NCBI GenBank assembly: GCA_022072505.1
Contig: JAJVHU010000019.1
Coordinates: forward strand, 33,654 to 97,653
Length of the DNA: 64,000 bases
Reading direction: 5' to 3'
DNA from: Phycisphaerae bacterium
Lineage (GTDB): Bacteria; Planctomycetota; Phycisphaerae; UBA1845
Part shown: positions 52,065-60,575 of the stretch, piece after piece
Position numbering within the stretch: position 1 is the first letter of the stretch
Layout of the letters: each line of letters starts with the position of its first letter
Made by a program: the position numbers and the translations under genes
Notes under the pieces: generated by a model
Told to the model about the DNA's origin: nothing
Databases searched by the model: none
Seen by the model: only the letters and a program-made list of their open reading frames with translations

Positions 52065-53984
52065 GTGTCATCACCGATCCACGCACCTGAGTTGGATACG
52101 CCGCTGGGTTGGTTGAACACCGACCGACCCTTGCGGTTCGACGGCGAGCTGCGCGGGCGCGTCGTGGTGCTGGATTTCTGGACGTATTGCTGCATCAATT
52201 GCATTCATATCCTGCCGGACCTGGCGTTTCTCGAGGCGAAATATGCGAACGATCCGGTGACGTTCATCGGCGTCCACAGCGCGAAGTTCACGAACGAGGC
52301 TGACCCCGGGACGATCCGCGCCGCGATCCTTCGCTACGAGATCGCGCATCCGGTCGTCATCGACGACCGCATGAAGCTCTGGCGGGCGTACGCGGTGCGG
52401 AGCTGGCCGACGGTCGTCGTCGTGGATCCGACGGGCCGGGTGGCGGCGGTCGAGGCCGGCGAAGGTCGGCGTGACGCGCTGGACCGGGCGATCGCGGAAG
52501 CGCTGGCGCAGGGGCGCTCCGCCAGAACCTTGGCGGACGGACCGGTGACGGTTCAGCGCGAGACTTCCGCGGCGGGGACATCGCCCCTGTGTTTCCCCGG
52601 AAAGGTGTTCGCGGATGCGGAGCTTCGCCGGATATTTGTCGCCGACTCGAATCATAACCGGATCGTCGTTGCGGACTGGCCGGATGAGCGCGGGCGTTGT
52701 CGCGTCGTGAAGGTCGTCGGGACGGGCGCCGTGGGCGCGGCGGACGGTCCGGCGGAAGCGGCGACGTTTCATCATCCGCAGGGGCTGGTCACCGGGCAGG
52801 GCGTGCTTTATATCGCCGACACGGAGAATCACCTGATCCGGGCGATCGACCTGGAGGATTACTCGGTCACCACCGTCGTCGGCACCGGTCGCATGACGTA
52901 CGACTTCGCCGGGGGCGCGCTGGGCATCGATCAAGGGATCAATTCTCCGTGGGATCTGACCCGCGAAGGCTCGACGCTTTACGTGGCGATGGCGGGCGAG
53001 CATCAGATCTGGCGGATCGACATGCCCGTCGGTTTCGCCCGGGCGCTGGCGGGCACCGGGAGGGAGAACCTCGCAGACGGTCCGACGGAGCGGGCCGCCT
53101 TCGCCCAGCCTTCCGGAATTTGCCTGCACCGCGGTCATCTTTTCATCGCTGACAGCGAGGTCAGCGCGATCCGCGGGATCGACTTGGCCGTCGAGCGTGT
53201 GTACACGGTGATCGGCGAGGGATTGTTCACCTTCGGCGACGTGGACGGGGCGCATCCGAAAGCGCGTCTTCAACATCCTCTCGGCGTGGCGTCGTGGAGC
53301 GCGGGGTTGCTCGTTGCGGACACGTACAATCACCGGATCAAGGTCGTTGATCCGGCGGCCCGGACGGCGCGGACGATCTTCGGAAGCGGATTTCCTGGGC
53401 GTTCGGACGAGGGGGGCGGATTGATGTTGTTTGAGCCGGGCGGGTTGAGCTGCGCCGGCGACGAGGTCTTCATCGCCGACACGAACAATCATCGCGTGAT
53501 TCGCGCGGACCTTCGGACACAGCGGTGGACGGAGCTGGAATTTGTCGGGTTGCAACCTCCGGCGCCGGAGAAGACGGCGGCGGGGGCGGCGTCGCCGGCG
53601 GGGGTCGTCGCGGCTGGGGCGGCGCGCCTGCGTGCGGGCGCCAAGGCGACGTTGCTGCTGGATCTGCGCCTGCCCCCGAACGTTCACGTGAACGAGAGTG
53701 CGCCGTCGTCCGTTGAGGTGAAATGCGGAGCGCGGCGTCTGATTGCGACATCGGGATGCTCGGGTCGCCTGCCGCTTGCCGTGGCGCTTCCGGTGCTCTC
53801 CGAGCAGGACGGGGGCACGTGGATGGTGACGGCTTCGTTCCTGTGCTGCCGGGACGGCGAGGCGGGGGCGTGCTTCCCGCTGGACGTGGCGTGGTCGCTG
53901 CCGGTGACGGTGTCGGACGACGGAACGGACCGCGTGACGCTGACGCAGGCCCCGGCGACGGACGTCGCATTGCCGGGCGCCTGA
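52065..53984 (+). CDS. NHLRC2-like protein: thioredoxin domain plus NHL beta-propeller
   Basis: A 639-residue protein, GTG start, no signal peptide. Residues 1-150 are a thioredoxin-like domain with the active site C-C-I-N-C in VLDFWTYCCINCIHILPDL, identical in pattern to that of NHLRC2. Residues ~175-490 contain NHL repeats (RIFVADSNHNRIVVAD, VLYIADTENHLIRAID, LLVADTYNHRIKVVD, VFIADTNNHRVIRAD) forming a six-bladed propeller, interspersed with G-T-G and F-x-x-P-x-G elements. The last ~150 residues form a beta domain with a Cys pair (FLCCRDGEAGACFPLDV). A redox or scaffold role is known for the family only loosely. Confidence 0.88.
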   Translation: MSSPIHAPELDTPLGWLNTDRPLRFDGELRGRVVVLDFWTYCCINCIHILPDLAFLEAKYANDPVTFIGVHSAKFTNEADPGTIRAAILRYEIAHPVVIDDRMKLWRAYAVRSWPTVVVVDPTGRVAAVEAGEGRRDALDRAIAEALAQGRSARTLADGPVTVQRETSAAGTSPLCFPGKVFADAELRRIFVADSNHNRIVVADWPDERGRCRVVKVVGTGAVGAADGPAEAATFHHPQGLVTGQGVLYIADTENHLIRAIDLEDYSVTTVVGTGRMTYDFAGGALGIDQGINSPWDLTREGSTLYVAMAGEHQIWRIDMPVGFARALAGTGRENLADGPTERAAFAQPSGICLHRGHLFIADSEVSAIRGIDLAVERVYTVIGEGLFTFGDVDGAHPKARLQHPLGVASWSAGLLVADTYNHRIKVVDPAARTARTIFGSGFPGRSDEGGGLMLFEPGGLSCAGDEVFIADTNNHRVIRADLRTQRWTELEFVGLQPPAPEKTAAGAASPAGVVAAGAARLRAGAKATLLLDLRLPPNVHVNESAPSSVEVKCGARRLIATSGCSGRLPLAVALPVLSEQDGGTWMVTASFLCCRDGEAGACFPLDVAWSLPVTVSDDGTDRVTLTQAPATDVALPGA

Positions 53985-54055
53985 CGCCGTCGGCGCCGGG
54001 TGTGCAAACATGTCCGGGCCTTGCGGTCAACGTGTGACGGCGCGGCCCGCGCGCC

Positions 54056-54061
54056 TACAAT
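54056..54061 (+). promoter_or_regulatory. TACAAT -10 box 8 nt before a start codon
   Basis: TACAAT at 54056-54061 lies 8 nt before the ATG at 54070. No ribosome binding site fits between. No convincing -35 at normal spacing. This parallels 51365-51370 and suggests leaderless transcription. Confidence 0.35.
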
Positions 54062-54069
54062 CCTCCGAT

Positions 54070-54606
54070 ATGAATGCCGGCGATCTTTCTGAGAAGCTTG
54101 CGGCGCTGGGCGCGCCGTTTCTGTCGCGGGAGGAAATGCTCCGCGACGCGCGCGCTTGCGAACCCGGCGATCTGCCGGATCGTCCGCGGCGCCTGCTCGT
54201 ACATCACGAGCATATGACGGCGACGCTGTCGGCGTGGTACGACGGTCCGGTCGAACTCGAGGTGATCCGGTCCGAGAGCGGACCTTCGAGCTACGCGCGC
54301 TACATCCGCCTCCGCGAGCCGCGAGGCCGACGTGTCGTCGAGGTCGGCGTCATGCGGCTGAACCTCGCGGCGCTGCCCGAACCCGCGCGGAGCGAAGTGC
54401 TCGCGCAGCGGCGCCCGCTGGGAGAAATCCTGATCCGCCACGACGTGCTGCGCCGCGTCGAGACGCGCGGGTACTTCGCCTTCGGGAAAGGATCGCCCGT
54501 CGTCGCCGCGTTTGACCAGCCCGGAGTGGACCAGGCCTGGGGGCGCGTCGGGTTCATCTACTGCAATGAGCAGCCCGGCATCGAGCTTTTCGAAGCCGTG
54601 TGCTGA
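54070..54606 (+). CDS. Chorismate-lyase-like (UbiC/DUF98 family) protein
   Basis: A 178-residue protein. The body fits the chorismate lyase fold: LLVHHEHMTATLSAWYDGPV, YARYIRLREPRGRRVVEVGV, RPLGEILIRHDVLRRVETRG and a closing YCNEQPGIELFEAVC. The Arg-Pro-Leu-Gly-Glu element and the late Glu are the expected substrate-contact positions. Members convert chorismate to 4-hydroxybenzoate, or related reactions. No ubiquinone or menaquinone genes are adjacent, so the product is uncertain. Confidence 0.75.
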   Translation: MNAGDLSEKLAALGAPFLSREEMLRDARACEPGDLPDRPRRLLVHHEHMTATLSAWYDGPVELEVIRSESGPSSYARYIRLREPRGRRVVEVGVMRLNLAALPEPARSEVLAQRRPLGEILIRHDVLRRVETRGYFAFGKGSPVVAAFDQPGVDQAWGRVGFIYCNEQPGIELFEAVC

Positions 54607-54627
54607 GCGGGCGGGCGCGCCGGGGCG

Positions 54628-55629
54628 TCATCCGCGCGGGCGCAGGACGTATTGAAGCTCGGCCGGCTCGTCGGCGTTGTCGAAGACATCGAAGTCCGGC
54701 CGCGTGATCGGATCGAGCAATTCCCGGAAGAGCGCGACCCAGTCCCGCTTGATCGCGGCGCGCGTTTCCGGTGCGAGGGCGTGGGTCATCCGGACCAGCA
54801 GCGGCGCGATCGGACGCAGGCCCACGTCCCAGAGGTGAGCGTGCGTTCGCGTGGCGAAGGCGTCGCAGCGTTCGATCGAAAGCCCCGCATCGTTGAAGCG
54901 GCGCTCCCACGTCTCGCGCGACGCCAGCGAAGGCCAGCAGTCCAGCCGACCGCGGCCGATGATCCGCAGGAAATCCGCTCCGAGCGCGCGTTCAAAGCGG
55001 TCGAGCGTGTAACGTCGCATGTCCGACAGCTTGACGTGCAGGATGACCTCGCCGTCCGGGCGCGTCACGCGACGAAGCTCGCGAAGGAACCCGTCCACGT
55101 GGGTCATCCAGTACGCGCTGTTGCAGTACGTCCGCCGGAACGTCCCGTCCGGGAGCGGCAGAGGCGTGTTGCCGTCGTGGCGGATGAGCCGGTCGTAGAA
55201 CCCCAGGGTGGCGGCCTTGCGCAGGAGGTTCGGCTTGAGGTCCGTTCCGGCGCTGATCGTTGCGGGAGGACGAGTTTCGATCGGCGGGGCGTAGTCCTCG
55301 GGTTCGGCGTCGAACATGTCCGCGTGACCGTGCGTGACGCGCTCCAGAGCGGCGACGGCGCGAAAGACGTCAAAGTCGGGGCGAAACCGCCCTCCTGCGT
55401 CGATGAAGCTGAAGATTCCGTCCCCGCAGCAAACATCGATCGACGGAACGCCTCGGGGCGCGGTCGAGAGCGCGAGGCTTCGCAACGTCATCCAGAAAGC
55501 GTTCTCGGGACGCAGCCAGTACGCATGAAGGAAGGCCGACAGCAGCGACATTTTTTCCGGCCCGGTCTCGATCTCGGGGCTCGACGGCTTGATTGCCGGC
55601 GCGGCGTGGAGGGGCGGAAGGGTCAGCAT
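54628..55629 (-). CDS. SAM-dependent methyltransferase (polysaccharide locus)
   Basis: A 333-residue class I methyltransferase. Motif I is VPSIDVCCGDGIFSF (D-x-C-C-G-D-G); an acidic post-I strand and the LPLPDGTFRRTYCNSAYWM region follow, then LRELRRVTRPDGEVILHVKL, typical of UbiE/type-11 methyltransferases. Its start overlaps the end of the deacetylase gene by 7 nt, indicating coupled translation. By context it may methylate a sugar or lipid carrier of a surface glycan. This is inference. Confidence 0.82.
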   Translation of the reverse strand: MLTLPPLHAAPAIKPSSPEIETGPEKMSLLSAFLHAYWLRPENAFWMTLRSLALSTAPRGVPSIDVCCGDGIFSFIDAGGRFRPDFDVFRAVAALERVTHGHADMFDAEPEDYAPPIETRPPATISAGTDLKPNLLRKAATLGFYDRLIRHDGNTPLPLPDGTFRRTYCNSAYWMTHVDGFLRELRRVTRPDGEVILHVKLSDMRRYTLDRFERALGADFLRIIGRGRLDCWPSLASRETWERRFNDAGLSIERCDAFATRTHAHLWDVGLRPIAPLLVRMTHALAPETRAAIKRDWVALFRELLDPITRPDFDVFDNADEPAELQYVLRPRG

Positions 55630-56600
55630 ACCGCGCTCCTTTCCGTGAAGGCGGCGGCGTGGATCGTGTCGACGCGCGGGAGGCGCCAGCGGTGGATCGG
55701 GCGGGTGAGCAAGGCGGAGCGCGTCGTGAACCCGGCGGCGAACCCGTGGCGCCGCGGCAGGCCCGCAATCCGGTCGTCAAGCGCCCCGAAGGGATATGAG
55801 AAGGGGCGCTGCGCCGGCCCCAGCAGGTCCGTCAGCACCGCGGCGCAGCGGCGGACGTCCGCGTCCGCATCATCGCAGGAGAGCCGGATCAGCGGCTCGT
55901 GCGAGAATCCGTGTCCGCCGACCGTGTGTCCGGCGGCATCGAGCTCGCGGGCGTCGCGCCCGCTCAGGTACCATCGTTGCGCCCACGTCCGTGGATCGCC
56001 GACGTGAGCGCGGAACAGGTCGTCCAGTATCCGATCGCGCTCGAGGATCGGGATCTGATGATGCAGGAGGTGCTTCAGGCGGGCGCGGGCGGGTTCTTCA
56101 TAAGCGTAACGGTCGAGTTCTCCGTCCTCGCCGGTCGCTGGATCAATCCTGAGGCCTGCTTCCCGGGTCCGCGTGCGCACGGCGTCCAGAAGGGTTGCGT
56201 CCGGCAGGGCGTTCAGGAGCAGGTGAACCTGGTGCGCGGCGCACATTCCGCCGCCGGTGAGCGTGCGTCCCGAGGCGAAGAAGACCCCCGCAAGGCGTCG
56301 TTCGCCCAGGATCGGCGCGACGATCTCGACGTGATCGCGCAGTCCGTCATCGAACGTCAGCAGGAACGCGCGACGCGGCAGAGGTCGTCCGCTGGAAAGC
56401 GCGTCCAGCAGTGCGGACCAGGACGTTGGCTCACCCCAGCGGGATAGATCATCAAGCTGATCCTCGAAGTGACTCGGGCTTATCCCGCGGATGCCGGCCG
56501 CGTCACGACCGTCACGCGCGCCCACGTAATGATACATCACGACGAGGCACGCGGGATCCTCGCCGCCGACCGTCGTCAGGTTGTCCGCAAAGGCGGTCAT
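55623..56600 (-). CDS. Polysaccharide deacetylase family protein
   Basis: A 325-residue CE4-type (NodB) protein. ATG 56600 is chosen as it begins MTAFADNLTTVGGEDPACLV. Motifs: VMYHYVG, motif 1 LTFDDGLRDH with the catalytic Asp and metal Asp, motif 2 HTVGGHGFSHEPL (H-x-x-x-H type metal ligands), and FSYPFGALDD for motif 3. No signal peptide, so it probably acts on cytoplasmic glycan intermediates or is released otherwise. It precedes and overlaps the methyltransferase gene. Confidence 0.86.
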   Translation of the reverse strand: MTAFADNLTTVGGEDPACLVVMYHYVGARDGRDAAGIRGISPSHFEDQLDDLSRWGEPTSWSALLDALSSGRPLPRRAFLLTFDDGLRDHVEIVAPILGERRLAGVFFASGRTLTGGGMCAAHQVHLLLNALPDATLLDAVRTRTREAGLRIDPATGEDGELDRYAYEEPARARLKHLLHHQIPILERDRILDDLFRAHVGDPRTWAQRWYLSGRDARELDAAGHTVGGHGFSHEPLIRLSCDDADADVRRCAAVLTDLLGPAQRPFSYPFGALDDRIAGLPRRHGFAAGFTTRSALLTRPIHRWRLPRVDTIHAAAFTERSAVC

Positions 56601-56895
56601 TGTCGTCCGACCCGGCTTTATCGGTCGCGCAGGGTCTGCGGATTGACCGGTCGGACGGCGCTCCAGCAATTTGCCGGGCCTTCCGATAAACACGGCACGG
56701 GGCGCGAAGGAACGCGACCGGATCGTAGCGCCGGCGACAAGGGCTCGGGGGCGAGCACCTGCGAAGGGTCGAACGCCGGCAGGCGTCGGAAGGGAATCCG
56801 GCCGCTACGGTCCTTCCTTGTCCCGCCGCGTCGCGGGCGCGTCGCCGCTCGGCGCGTTCTCATCCAGGGGTAGACAGCAGAAGGGGAAGCACGGC

Positions 56896-58215
56896 ATGTC
56901 GCAACGTCCACGAATCAGCGTCGTCATCGCCACGTACAACCGGAAGGAAGCCGTCCTGGAGACGCTGCGATCCCTTCCGACGGCGGGCATCGACTCCAGG
57001 CTGGACGAGATTTTCGTGGTGGACAACGGTTCGACGGACGGAACGAGGGAGGCGCTGGCGCGCCTCGCCGGCGTGCGTTTGATCCTCGCGGAGCGCAACT
57101 TCGGCAGTTGCGCGAAGGCGATCGGCGCGGACCACGCACACGGGGAATTCCTGCTGTTTCTCGATGACGACGCCCGACCGCGGGAGGGGTCGATCGAGAC
57201 GATGTTGGCGCATTTCGCCGCGGAGGAGAAACTCGGCGCAGCGGCGTTCGTCGTGCGGCTTCCGGACGGCCGTCGCGAGTGCAGCGCGCTGCCGGGGGTG
57301 TTCGCCGGAACGTGCGTCGGCTTCCGGGCGTGGGCCTACCGTCAGGTGGGCGGGCTGGACCGGACGTTCTTCATGCAGGCCGAGGAGTACGACCTGTCCT
57401 TCCGGCTGCTCAACGCCGGCTGGCGCGTCTCCACGTTTGACGACCTTGTCGCCGATCATCTCAAGACCTCGGTGTCGCGCGACGCCGCGCGCACCACGTA
57501 TTACGACGTGTGCAACAATCTTCGCGTGATCGGGCGATATCTGCCTCCGCCGCTTCGCGCGATCTACCGGCGGGACTGGATGCAGCGTTACCGCTGGATC
57601 GCGGAGCGTCACGGACATCTCAGTGCGTTCTGGCGCGGGGCGCTCGCCGGGCGATGGCGAACAATGATCGAGCGGAAGGAGTACCTCTCGCAGCGCCTGT
57701 CGGCGACGGCGGTCGAAGACGTCTTCGCCCTGACGTTCGTGCGAACGCGGTTCGAGCGGTTGCGAGAGCAGGGCATCCGCCGCGTGATTCTCGCGGACCT
57801 CGGAAAGAACATTCACGCATTCAGCGCGGGGGCGCGGGAATCGGGGGTGGAGGTGCTCGCCGTGGCCGACGACTTCTTCACCGGGACCGGGCGCGCTTAC
57901 CGGGGAACGCCGATCATCACGACGGCGCAGGCGCTGACCTGCGCGCCGGACGCCTTTGTCGTGTCGAACACGTCGTACGTTCACGCGCAGGAGCGGTATC
58001 GCGACCTGGTCAACCGCACGAGCAAGCCGGTCTACAACTGGTTCGACGGTTCCGAAGCCGGATCAGCGCCGTCGATGCCCGAGACCCGGCCGCGCGAGGC
58101 GGCGCGGCGCCTGGTTGAAGCGCCTTGGACGGCGTCGCCCGCCCGAGAAACGTACGCCGCGACACGCATGCCGGCCACCGTGCATGAGGCCGCGATCGGC
58201 GCCTGGGCGGAGTAA
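56896..58215 (+). CDS. Family 2 glycosyltransferase with extra C-terminal domain
   Basis: A 439-residue protein. Residues 7-250 are a GT-A fold GT2: ISVVIATYNRKEAVLETLRS, FVVDNGSTDGT, the metal-binding D-D-D in LLFLDDDARPREG, and EEYDLSFRLLNAGW. After ~300 there is a second Rossmann-like part (IRRVILADLGKNIHAF, VLAVADDFFTGTGRAYRGTP, DAFVVSNTSYVHAQ) resembling the CoA-binding or PglD-like sugar N-acyltransferase N-domain. It heads the GDP-sugar gene set. Donor sugar is probably GDP-activated, by context only. Confidence 0.87.
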   Translation: MSQRPRISVVIATYNRKEAVLETLRSLPTAGIDSRLDEIFVVDNGSTDGTREALARLAGVRLILAERNFGSCAKAIGADHAHGEFLLFLDDDARPREGSIETMLAHFAAEEKLGAAAFVVRLPDGRRECSALPGVFAGTCVGFRAWAYRQVGGLDRTFFMQAEEYDLSFRLLNAGWRVSTFDDLVADHLKTSVSRDAARTTYYDVCNNLRVIGRYLPPPLRAIYRRDWMQRYRWIAERHGHLSAFWRGALAGRWRTMIERKEYLSQRLSATAVEDVFALTFVRTRFERLREQGIRRVILADLGKNIHAFSAGARESGVEVLAVADDFFTGTGRAYRGTPIITTAQALTCAPDAFVVSNTSYVHAQERYRDLVNRTSKPVYNWFDGSEAGSAPSMPETRPREAARRLVEAPWTASPARETYAATRMPATVHEAAIGAWAE

Positions 58216-58285
58216 GCCCGATCGGAAGCCTTGCGCCGGCCGGAGGAGCCGGACTGACCGAGCATGAGACTCCCGGAGTCGCCTG

Positions 58286-59392
58286 ATGCCCGACAAAACA
58301 GCGTTGATCACCGGCGTGACCGGACAGGACGGATCTTACCTGGCGGAGCTGCTCCTCGAGAGAGGCTACCGCGTTCACGGGGTCGTCCGCCGCGCCAGCG
58401 TCTTCACGACGCAGCGGATCGAGCACCTCTACCGCGACCCGCACAGCGGCGACGTCCGCCTGCGCCTTCACTACGGCGACCTGCTCGACGCGATCTGCCT
58501 GCGCCGTCTGCTCAACGAGGTCCGACCGACCGAGATTTACAATCTCGCCGCTCAGTCGCACGTCCGCACCAGCTTTGACGAGCCGATCCACACCGCCGAG
58601 GTCGTCGCGATCGGCACGCTCAACCTCCTCGAAGCCGCCCGCGACTACCGCGACGAGACCGGGATCAACGTCCGGTTCTACCAGGCTTCCAGCAGCGAGA
58701 TGTTCGGCAAGGTGGTTGAGACGCCGCAGACCGAGCGCACGCCGTTCTACCCGCGCAGTCCTTATGCGTGCGCGAAGGTTCATGCGTTCTGGCAGACGAT
58801 CAACTACCGGGAGGCGTACGATCTTTTTGCCTGCAACGGGATCCTCTTCAATCACGAGTCGCCGCGCCGCGGCGAGACGTTCGTGACCCGCAAGGTCACG
58901 CGGGCCGCGGCGCGCATCAGGTTCGGGCTTCAGGACGCGCTTTACCTCGGCAACCTCGACGCCCGCCGGGACTGGGGCTACGCCGGGGACTTCGTCGAGG
59001 CGATGTGGCGCATGCTTCAGCAGCGGCGCCCCGACGACTACGTCATCGCCACCGGGCAGACGCACAGCGTCCGCGAGCTGCTCGACGAGGCGTTCGGGAT
59101 CGTCGGTCTGGACTGGTCGAAGCACGTCCGGATCGACCCGCAGTACTTCCGGCCGACGGAGGTGGACCTCCTGCTGGGCGACGCCTCGAAGGCGCGGTCG
59201 CAGCTCGGCTGGACGCCCGCGGTCACGTTCAAGCAGCTTGTGCGGATGATGATGGAAGCGGACCTCAACCTCGCCCGTCAGGAGCGCACGCTCTTCGACG
59301 CCGGATACCGCGAGGGCAACATCCGCACGGCGCCGGTCGAGCAGATCGCGCCGCGCCGATCGGCATCCGAGGCTTTGACGGCGGTGACGTAG
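58286..59392 (+). CDS. gmd: GDP-mannose 4,6-dehydratase
   Basis: A 368-residue short-chain-dehydrogenase-type enzyme making GDP-4-keto-6-deoxymannose. NADP-binding [32 protein letters not shown], the catalytic Thr/Ser-Glu in SSSEMFGKV, and Tyr-x3-Lys in [34 protein letters not shown] and [17 protein letters not shown] are diagnostic for Gmd. It is followed 13 nt later by GDP-fucose synthase. Confidence 0.97.
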   Translation: MPDKTALITGVTGQDGSYLAELLLERGYRVHGVVRRASVFTTQRIEHLYRDPHSGDVRLRLHYGDLLDAICLRRLLNEVRPTEIYNLAAQSHVRTSFDEPIHTAEVVAIGTLNLLEAARDYRDETGINVRFYQASSSEMFGKVVETPQTERTPFYPRSPYACAKVHAFWQTINYREAYDLFACNGILFNHESPRRGETFVTRKVTRAAARIRFGLQDALYLGNLDARRDWGYAGDFVEAMWRMLQQRRPDDYVIATGQTHSVRELLDEAFGIVGLDWSKHVRIDPQYFRPTEVDLLLGDASKARSQLGWTPAVTFKQLVRMMMEADLNLARQERTLFDAGYREGNIRTAPVEQIAPRRSASEALTAVT

Positions 59393-59405
59393 ACGGCATG
59401 AACGC

Positions 59406-60380
59406 GTGAACCCGCGCTGGTCCAACCTGCGAGTCTGCGTCACCGGCGGCGCCGGGTTCCTCGGACGTGCCGTGTGCCGCCGGCTGGAAACGCTGCAACC
59501 CCGGGCGCTGATCGTCCCGCGGCGCAAGGAGTACGACCTCACGCACACGGGCGACGCGGAGCGCCTGATCCGCGACACGCGCCCGGACCTCATCGTTCAC
59601 CTCGCCGCCGAGGTCGGCGGGATCGGCGCGAACCGCGAACGCCCCGGCCGGTTCTTCTACGCCAACATGATGATGGGCGTGAACCTCATCGAATCCGCGC
59701 GGCGTCACGGCGTTCGCAAATTCGTCCAGATCGGCACGGTGTGCGCTTACCCGAAGCACTGCCCGCCTCCGTTCCGCGAGGAGGATCTCTGGAACGGGTT
59801 TCCGGAGGAGACAAACGCCGCTTACGGCGTGGCGAAGCGCGCGTTGCTCACGATGCTCCAGGCGTACCGCGCGGAGTACGGATTCAAGGGCGTTTACCTC
59901 CTGCCGGTGAATCTTTACGGACCGGGCGACAATTTCGACCCCCGCACCTCTCACGTCATCCCCGCGATGATCCGGCGGTTCGGCGAGGCTTCCGCACGAG
60001 GCGAGTCGGAGGTGGTCTGCTGGGGGACGGGCACGGCCGGCCGCGAGTTCCTTTACGTGGACGACGCCGCCGAAGGCATCGTGCGCGCGTGCGAGGTTTA
60101 CGACGACGACGAGCCGATCAATCTCGGGACGGGGCGCGAAGTGACCGTCGGCGAACTCGCCGCGATGATCGCCCGCATCATCGGGTACCCCGGGTCAATC
60201 CGCTGGGACGCCTCGATGCCCGACGGGCAGCCGCGCCGCCAACTCGACATCAGCCGGGCGAAGGCGCGGCTGGACTGGCAGGCGAGGACGCCGCTGGAGC
60301 GCGGACTGGAGCTGACGGTCGCCTGGTGGCGAGCCAACGAGCAGCGAATTGCCGCCGCCGGCGCCGTGCGAGGGGGTTGA
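59406..60380 (+). CDS. fcl: GDP-L-fucose synthase
   Basis: A 324-residue epimerase/reductase converting the Gmd product to GDP-L-fucose. Starts at GTG 59406. Features: VCVTGGAGFLGRAV, HLAAEVGGIGANRERPG, the NMMMGVNLIESARRHGV helix, the Ser/Tyr-Lys active site around GTVCAYPK and NAAYGVAKRA, and LYGPGDNFDPRTSHVIPAMI, all characteristic of Fcl/WcaG. Together with gmd it provides fucose for a surface polysaccharide. Confidence 0.96.
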   Translation: MNPRWSNLRVCVTGGAGFLGRAVCRRLETLQPRALIVPRRKEYDLTHTGDAERLIRDTRPDLIVHLAAEVGGIGANRERPGRFFYANMMMGVNLIESARRHGVRKFVQIGTVCAYPKHCPPPFREEDLWNGFPEETNAAYGVAKRALLTMLQAYRAEYGFKGVYLLPVNLYGPGDNFDPRTSHVIPAMIRRFGEASARGESEVVCWGTGTAGREFLYVDDAAEGIVRACEVYDDDEPINLGTGREVTVGELAAMIARIIGYPGSIRWDASMPDGQPRRQLDISRAKARLDWQARTPLERGLELTVAWWRANEQRIAAAGAVRGG

Positions 60381-60445
60381 CGCCGCGGTCCGCGGTGCAG
60401 GCGTTCGCGGGTCTGCGGCGCTTGAATCCGCAACGTACATCCCTT

Positions 60446-60479
60446 ACCACCTTACGTGGTGATCCGGCACGAAACGTGC
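60446..60479 (+). other. Two adjacent small hairpins between fcl and acs
   Basis: ACCAC-cttac-GTGGT (60446-60460) and GCACG-aaa-CGTGC (60467-60479) lie 6 nt apart, 97 nt before the acs start. Neither is followed by a T tract. They may be part of the acs leader or the end of the fcl transcript. Confidence 0.35.
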
Positions 60480-60575
60480 TTGATTCAGTTCACCGGCGCT
60501 GGGTGGAAAGCCCGACAGCGCCCTGATTCCGATCGTGGCGCCGCTCGGCGCCCGCAAAGCAGGAGGAACGTACAC

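Noticed and set aside
52071..54011. 646-residue minus-strand frame opposite the NHLRC2-like gene
   Set aside because: Shadow frame; the plus strand carries thioredoxin and NHL motifs.
60446..60479. Riboswitch in front of acs
   Set aside because: Two small hairpins only; no conserved riboswitch core recognised.
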